64,000 nt of DNA from Microthrixaceae bacterium (GTDB lineage Bacteria; Actinomycetota; Acidimicrobiia; Acidimicrobiales; Iamiaceae). The stretch lies in the NCBI GenBank assembly GCA_016702505.1, contig JADJDU010000001.1, positions 372,001 through 436,000 of the forward strand, read 5' to 3'. Each line of letters starts with the position of its first letter. The first letter of the stretch is position 1. The notes under the pieces are model-generated. The model was not told where the DNA came from and made no database searches. It was given only the letters and a program-made list of their open reading frames with translations. Made by a program: the position numbers and the translations under genes. Shown piece by piece: positions 60,079 through 64,000 of the stretch.

Positions 60079-61461
60079 ATGAGAACTCGCACGATTGCGG
60101 TCGGCTGCGCGCTGGCTCTCTTGGCGTCCGGCTGTGGTAGTCGCCTCAGCGACGATCAGTTGGCCGCCGGGGCTGGTACCGGTGGAGGTGGCCCGTCGGC
60201 CACCACCGCACCCGCCACCCCCGGAGGTCCCGAGGGCCCGATGTTCGGGACCATGGAGGCCCCCTGCGGAGCGGCGCCGGAGGGCTTCACGCCCACGGCC
60301 AGCGACACCGGCATCACCGAGACCTCCATCAAGATCGGTGTGGTGTCCGATCGAGCCGGAGCGGTCAAGACGCCCACGGCCAGCATCGAGGAGACGATGC
60401 AGGCCTTCGTGAAGTACTGCAACGACCTAGGCGGCATCAACGGCCGGACCCTTGAGCTGGTGACCTACGACTCCCAGCTCACCAACACGCTGGCCGCAGT
60501 TCAGGCCGCGTGCAACGACGGCCTGTTTGCCATCGTCGGGTCGGGCTCGGTGTTCGATGACCTCGGCGCCGAACCATCGGTTTCCTGTGGTCTGCCCGAC
60601 GTCGCCGCCTATTCGGCCAACCCGAAGAAGTCACTGGCCCCCAACGTGTGGACCCCGGTCCCCAACCCGCCCGAGACCAACGCCGTCGGTCCGGCTCGTT
60701 ATCTGGCCGGCAAGTTCCCCGACGCGATCAAGAAGTCGGCCATGGTGTCCTCCAGCCAGGTGCCGACCGCGTGGAGCCAGGCCCAACGCATCATCGAGTC
60801 CTGGGGGGAGATCGGCTACAAGTTCGTGGTCACCCACGACACGGGCATCTTCCAAGAGTCCTACGCGGCCGAAGCCCGGGAGATGAAGTCCGCAGGCGTT
60901 GGAATGGTCAGCATGGTCTCTGAGACCGGCGAAGGGGCCAAGCTGCTGAGGGACATGGCGGCCCAGGGCTTCGAGCCTGACGCCGTGTTGTTCGGTGCCC
61001 AGTACTACGACCCGGTGCTGCTCACCGAGCCGGGCGCCGAAGGTGTCTACGTCGAGCTGAACACCGTGCCCTTCGAGGAGGCCGACCAGGTCCCGGCCAT
61101 GGGCCAGTACCTCGAGATCTACAACGCCACCGGCACCAAGACCGCCCCCACCGCGCTGGGCGTGCAGGCGTTCTCCGCCGCCCTCATGTTCGCCGAGGCG
61201 GCCAGCAACGCTGGGTCGGACCTCACCCGTGAGACCCTGGTGGCCGAGATCAAGAAGCTGAAGGACTGGGACGCTGGCGGACTCCACTTCCCGACCAACC
61301 CCGGCTCCCGGGCACGTGAGGGCTGCTTCGTTCTGGTCCAGATCAAAGATGGTGCCTTCACCCGGGCCTACCCCGAGGAGCCCGGCACCTTCTCTTGTGA
61401 TCCCAAGAACATCGTGTCCCTCACCAGTCCCGAGCTGAACGGCTCCACCGTCAAGTGGTGA
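60079..61461 (+). CDS. ABC transporter substrate-binding lipoprotein, Liv-type
   Basis: 460 aa. The signal peptide ends in a lipobox (LALLASGC, Cys 19). A Gly/Thr-rich linker (~30 aa) leads to a type I periplasmic-binding fold (Peripla_BP_6): TSIKIGVVSDRAGAVKTPTASIEETMQAFVKYCNDLGGINGR, then LVTYDSQLTN, IVGSGSV and FEPDAVLFGAQYYDPVLL. Liv-type proteins bind branched amino acids, amides, and in some actinobacteria aromatic or acyl compounds. The inserts around NPKKSLAPNVWTPVPNPPETN suggest a non-amino-acid ligand, but this is a guess. It is followed by the fused permease 36 bp on. Confidence 0.9.
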   Translation: MRTRTIAVGCALALLASGCGSRLSDDQLAAGAGTGGGGPSATTAPATPGGPEGPMFGTMEAPCGAAPEGFTPTASDTGITETSIKIGVVSDRAGAVKTPTASIEETMQAFVKYCNDLGGINGRTLELVTYDSQLTNTLAAVQAACNDGLFAIVGSGSVFDDLGAEPSVSCGLPDVAAYSANPKKSLAPNVWTPVPNPPETNAVGPARYLAGKFPDAIKKSAMVSSSQVPTAWSQAQRIIESWGEIGYKFVVTHDTGIFQESYAAEAREMKSAGVGMVSMVSETGEGAKLLRDMAAQGFEPDAVLFGAQYYDPVLLTEPGAEGVYVELNTVPFEEADQVPAMGQYLEIYNATGTKTAPTALGVQAFSAALMFAEAASNAGSDLTRETLVAEIKKLKDWDAGGLHFPTNPGSRAREGCFVLVQIKDGAFTRAYPEEPGTFSCDPKNIVSLTSPELNGSTVKW

Positions 61462-61497
61462 TGGGCTCCCAGCGGCAACGGTCGAGTCGAGTTCTCC

Positions 61498-63579
61498 GTG
61501 GATAGCCTCCTGACCATCGTGGTCTTTGGTCTGACCGCGGCCGCCATCTACGCGGTGGCGGCCAGCGGTCTGGTCCTCACCTTCACCACGTCTGGCATCT
61601 TCAACTTCGCCCACGGCGCCATCGCCATGTTCTGTGCCTACGTGTACTGGCAGCTCTCCTCGCCCGATGCGTGGGGTCTGCCGGTTCCGGTAGCGCTGGT
61701 GCTGACCTTGGTGGTATTCGCACCGTTGATGGGACTGTTCATAGACCGGGTCTTGATGCGCGGGCTCACCGAAGCGCCGCCCACCATCCGTCTGGTGGTC
61801 CCCATCGGCCTCCTGGTGGCCCTCATCCAACTGGCGTCCATCATCTGGCCGCCCAACGAGGTGATCGCCAACCTGCCCGAGTTCTTCCGAGGTAAGTCGA
61901 TCGACGTGGCCGGTATCGCCGTCACCTACCACCAGATCATCACCATGGCCGTGGCCGTTGCGGTGGCTGGGACCTTGCGGGTCGTGCTGTACAACACCCG
62001 TATCGGAGTGGCCATGCGAGGGGTGGTCGACGATCGTGAGCTCGCTGCCCTCAATGGTTCCAACCCTCAGACCGTGTCCACCATCGCCTGGGCGTTGGGC
62101 TGTGTTCTGGCCGGCGTGGCCGGTGTGTTGGTGGCCCCGATCTTGCGTCTCGACCAGATCCAGCTCACCTTCCTGGTCATCAACGCCTATGCCGCCGCCA
62201 TGGTCGGACGGCTCAAGAGCCTTCCGCTCACCGCTCTCGGTGCCTTGATACTGGGCTTGTCCCGTGAGACCGTGCGCATGTACGACGCCAACCTGCCGGA
62301 CTGGATCAACGTCGACAGCGTGCCGGTGATCATGTTGTTCATCGTGTTGCTGGTGGTGCCCCAGCAGAAGGCCGAGCTGTTCGGCGGACGGGCCGACAAG
62401 ACCAGGATGCCCAAGCCGACCATCACCGAAGCCCTCCTGGCCTCGGTGGGTCTGGTGCTGGTGGCGATCCTCATCCCGATGGTGATGGAGGGCAACGTCT
62501 TCAACGCCATCGGTTCGGGTTTCGCCATCGCCTTGATCGCCTTGTCCTTGGTGCCGCTGACCGGCATCGCCGGGCAGATATCGCTGGCCCCGTTTGCCTT
62601 CGCTGGTATCGGGGCCATGACGATGCACCTCGTTTCACCGGGGGGCAGCCCGCTCGGCCTGTTGGCGGTGGTCGTCGTGTGTGCGGTGGTTGGTGCCGTG
62701 GTCGCCCTTCCCACCCTGAAGCTCCGTGGGCTGTACCTGGCCCTAGCCACCATGGCCTTCGCCCTCTTCTGTGAGAAGGCCATATATCCCAACGTCGAGT
62801 CGTTCCACGCCAGCCCGAATTTCCCGCGCTTCGCGGTCGGCGGCCTGTCGCTGGCCGGAGATGGTGCGTACCTCACCTTCATGGCGGTGGTGTTCTCGGC
62901 TTGCGGCGTGGGGGTCACCCACCTGCGGCGGGGGCCGTTCGGTCGTCGGCTCCAAGCCATGAAGGACAGCCCGGCCGGCAGCGCCACCATCGGCCTGGAC
63001 GTGGCGCGCCTCAAGGTCCAAGCCTTCGCCCTGTCGGCGGTCATCGCCGGCATCGGTGGCGTGCTGCTGGCTCAATGGCGCACCCAGGCCGGGCCTTCAC
63101 AGTACGCCCTCCTCGAAGGCGCGGTTCCGGCCCTGCCCACCGTGTTGATGGCGGTGGTTGGTGGCATCGCCGCGGTGTCGGGAGCATTCCTGGGCGGAAT
63201 GCTCATCGTGATGTTCCCGATCATCGGGGAGACCTATCCGTTCCTCAAGAACCTGATGATCATCGCTCCTGGTCTGGCTGGCATCTCGTTGGTGGCCAAC
63301 CCCGATGGGGCGGTGTCGCAGGTGGTCCAGCGGGTAACGGGAGAGTTGGAGCGTCGACGCCAGAAGCGCCTCGGAACCCTGGACATCGACGACCGCCAGG
63401 CGGTTGGTCCCGGTGCCCTGAGCGCCAGGCTCCGGGCGTTGATAGTTCCGCCCCGCAGCGCCGTTCTGCCCGAGGAGATTCCCATCGGACGGGGGGCCAC
63501 GGCCGAGCAGCTGGCCGGGTTGGATGGGGAGCTGGGATTGAACTGGGGGAGGTGTGATGCCGATCCTCGAAGCGCGTGA
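61498..63579 (+). CDS. Fused LivH-LivM branched-chain ABC permease
   Basis: 693 aa, GTG start. Residues ~1-295 are LivH-like (AAIYAVAASGLVLTFTTSGIFNFAHGAIAMFCAY, AMRGVVDDRELAALNGSN). Residues ~320-640 are LivM-like (IALSLVPLTGIAGQISLAPFAFAGIGA, GLDVARLKVQAFALSAVIAGIGGVLLAQWRTQAGPSQY). The natural order LivH then LivM in one chain is uncommon but known in actinobacteria. About 16-18 membrane helices. The last ~60 residues are cytosolic and may contact the ATPases. The stop lies 23 nt inside the LivG gene, so translation is coupled. Confidence 0.92.
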   Translation: MDSLLTIVVFGLTAAAIYAVAASGLVLTFTTSGIFNFAHGAIAMFCAYVYWQLSSPDAWGLPVPVALVLTLVVFAPLMGLFIDRVLMRGLTEAPPTIRLVVPIGLLVALIQLASIIWPPNEVIANLPEFFRGKSIDVAGIAVTYHQIITMAVAVAVAGTLRVVLYNTRIGVAMRGVVDDRELAALNGSNPQTVSTIAWALGCVLAGVAGVLVAPILRLDQIQLTFLVINAYAAAMVGRLKSLPLTALGALILGLSRETVRMYDANLPDWINVDSVPVIMLFIVLLVVPQQKAELFGGRADKTRMPKPTITEALLASVGLVLVAILIPMVMEGNVFNAIGSGFAIALIALSLVPLTGIAGQISLAPFAFAGIGAMTMHLVSPGGSPLGLLAVVVVCAVVGAVVALPTLKLRGLYLALATMAFALFCEKAIYPNVESFHASPNFPRFAVGGLSLAGDGAYLTFMAVVFSACGVGVTHLRRGPFGRRLQAMKDSPAGSATIGLDVARLKVQAFALSAVIAGIGGVLLAQWRTQAGPSQYALLEGAVPALPTVLMAVVGGIAAVSGAFLGGMLIVMFPIIGETYPFLKNLMIIAPGLAGISLVANPDGAVSQVVQRVTGELERRRQKRLGTLDIDDRQAVGPGALSARLRALIVPPRSAVLPEEIPIGRGATAEQLAGLDGELGLNWGRCDADPRSA

Positions 63580-64000
63580 GATATCGGTCCGCTTCGGTGG
63601 ACACCTAGCCGTCGACCGGGTCGACCTGGACGTGGAAGCCGGGCAGATCACCGGCCTGATCGGCCCCAACGGTGCGGGCAAGACCACCACCTTCAACGTC
63701 CTCACCGGGCTTCAGGCCGCGACCACCGGCCGGGTGCTCCTTGGAGGCGAGGAGATCACCGCCGTCCCTGCCCACAAGCGGGCCCGACTGGGTATGGCCA
63801 GGACATTCCAGCGACTGGAGCTGTTCGGGTCGCTCGACGTCCATGACAACGTCCTCACCGCGGCCGAATTGGTGGCCGATCCCGATCACGACCCGGTGGC
63901 TGTCACCCATGAGCTCCTGGCCCGGGTGGGTCTGGAGGGCCTCGCCGACCAGCGGGCCGACTCCCTCTCCACCGGCAACGCCAGACTGCTGGAGTTGGCC
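63557..64000 (+). CDS. LivG-type ABC ATP-binding protein, 3' truncated
   Basis: 148 codons are seen before the window ends. MPILEAREISVRFGGHLAVD is followed by Walker A GPNGAGKT (36-43), the LivG loop ARLGMARTFQRLELFGSLDVHDNV, and the signature region LSTGNARLLELA at the right edge. LSTGN replaces the usual LSxGQ. The start overlaps the permease by 23 nt. With a likely LivF beyond the edge, it powers the importer fed by the binding protein at 60079. Confidence 0.9.
   Translation, partial: MPILEAREISVRFGGHLAVDRVDLDVEAGQITGLIGPNGAGKTTTFNVLTGLQAATTGRVLLGGEEITAVPAHKRARLGMARTFQRLELFGSLDVHDNVLTAAELVADPDHDPVAVTHELLARVGLEGLADQRADSLSTGNARLLELA

Noticed and set aside
60631..62628. 665-aa reverse-strand open frame rich in His, Gly and Asp
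   Set aside because: It is antisense to the Liv binding protein and permease, both of which have clear family motifs. Its composition is what the complement of their high-GC codons gives, and it shows no domain.

Overview
The window is a high-GC chromosomal segment with no rRNA, tRNA or CRISPR locus that I can see. The conserved backbone (DUF2344 protein, Rne/Rng, L21, L27, Obg, ProB, ProA), PadR and PaaX regulators, a CYP142-like P450 and KstR-like operators point to an actinobacterium. I infer an Acidimicrobiia-like lineage, but no phylogenetic marker here was tested.

Layout. 1-6.7 kb: the usual rne - rplU - rpmA order, interrupted by an insertion sequence (2901-4317) and a frameshifted exported lipoprotein-like gene. 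6.8-11.1 kb: a frameshifted dGTPase-type gene, then two TadE-like pseudopilins and a TadG-like protein. The C-terminal ~350 residues of the TadG-like protein recur in the lipoprotein 5 kb away. 11.2-17 kb: obg, then a PadR / MacB-like ATPase / FtsX-like permease operon. 17.3-30 kb: a secreted protein, proB, a PspA homologue, and a reverse-strand run (AAA ATPase, exported protein, VWA lipoprotein, coiled-coil membrane protein, MurJ), then a GNAT gene and proA. 29.9-33 kb: a MoxR/CoxE-type AAA-VWA pair. 33.2-37.4 kb: a zinc-ribbon protein, a large B12-type radical SAM protein and a PaaX-like regulator, divergent from a thiolase. 38.9-44.6 kb: envelope glycosylation genes (GT-C-like membrane protein, two methyltransferases, a frameshifted GT2) and an HGSNAT-like acyltransferase.

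44.7-60 kb looks like a sterol side-chain catabolism island: a FadE34/ChsE3-like fused acyl-CoA dehydrogenase, a CaiB/BaiF-family enzyme, a FadD19-like ligase, a CYP142-like P450, an alpha/beta hydrolase and a ChsE2-ChsE1-like dehydrogenase pair. Two dehydrogenase units carry a KstR-type palindrome just upstream. A second palindrome, TGAC-N5-GTCA, recurs before the ligase, the CaiB-like gene, the P450/hydrolase pair and the transporter gene at 60 kb. The window ends in a Liv-type ABC importer (binding protein, fused LivH-LivM permease, truncated LivG).

Caution: at least seven otherwise conserved genes are broken by a small indel, several of them in short G or C runs. I read most of these as consensus errors in the source sequence, not real pseudogenes.
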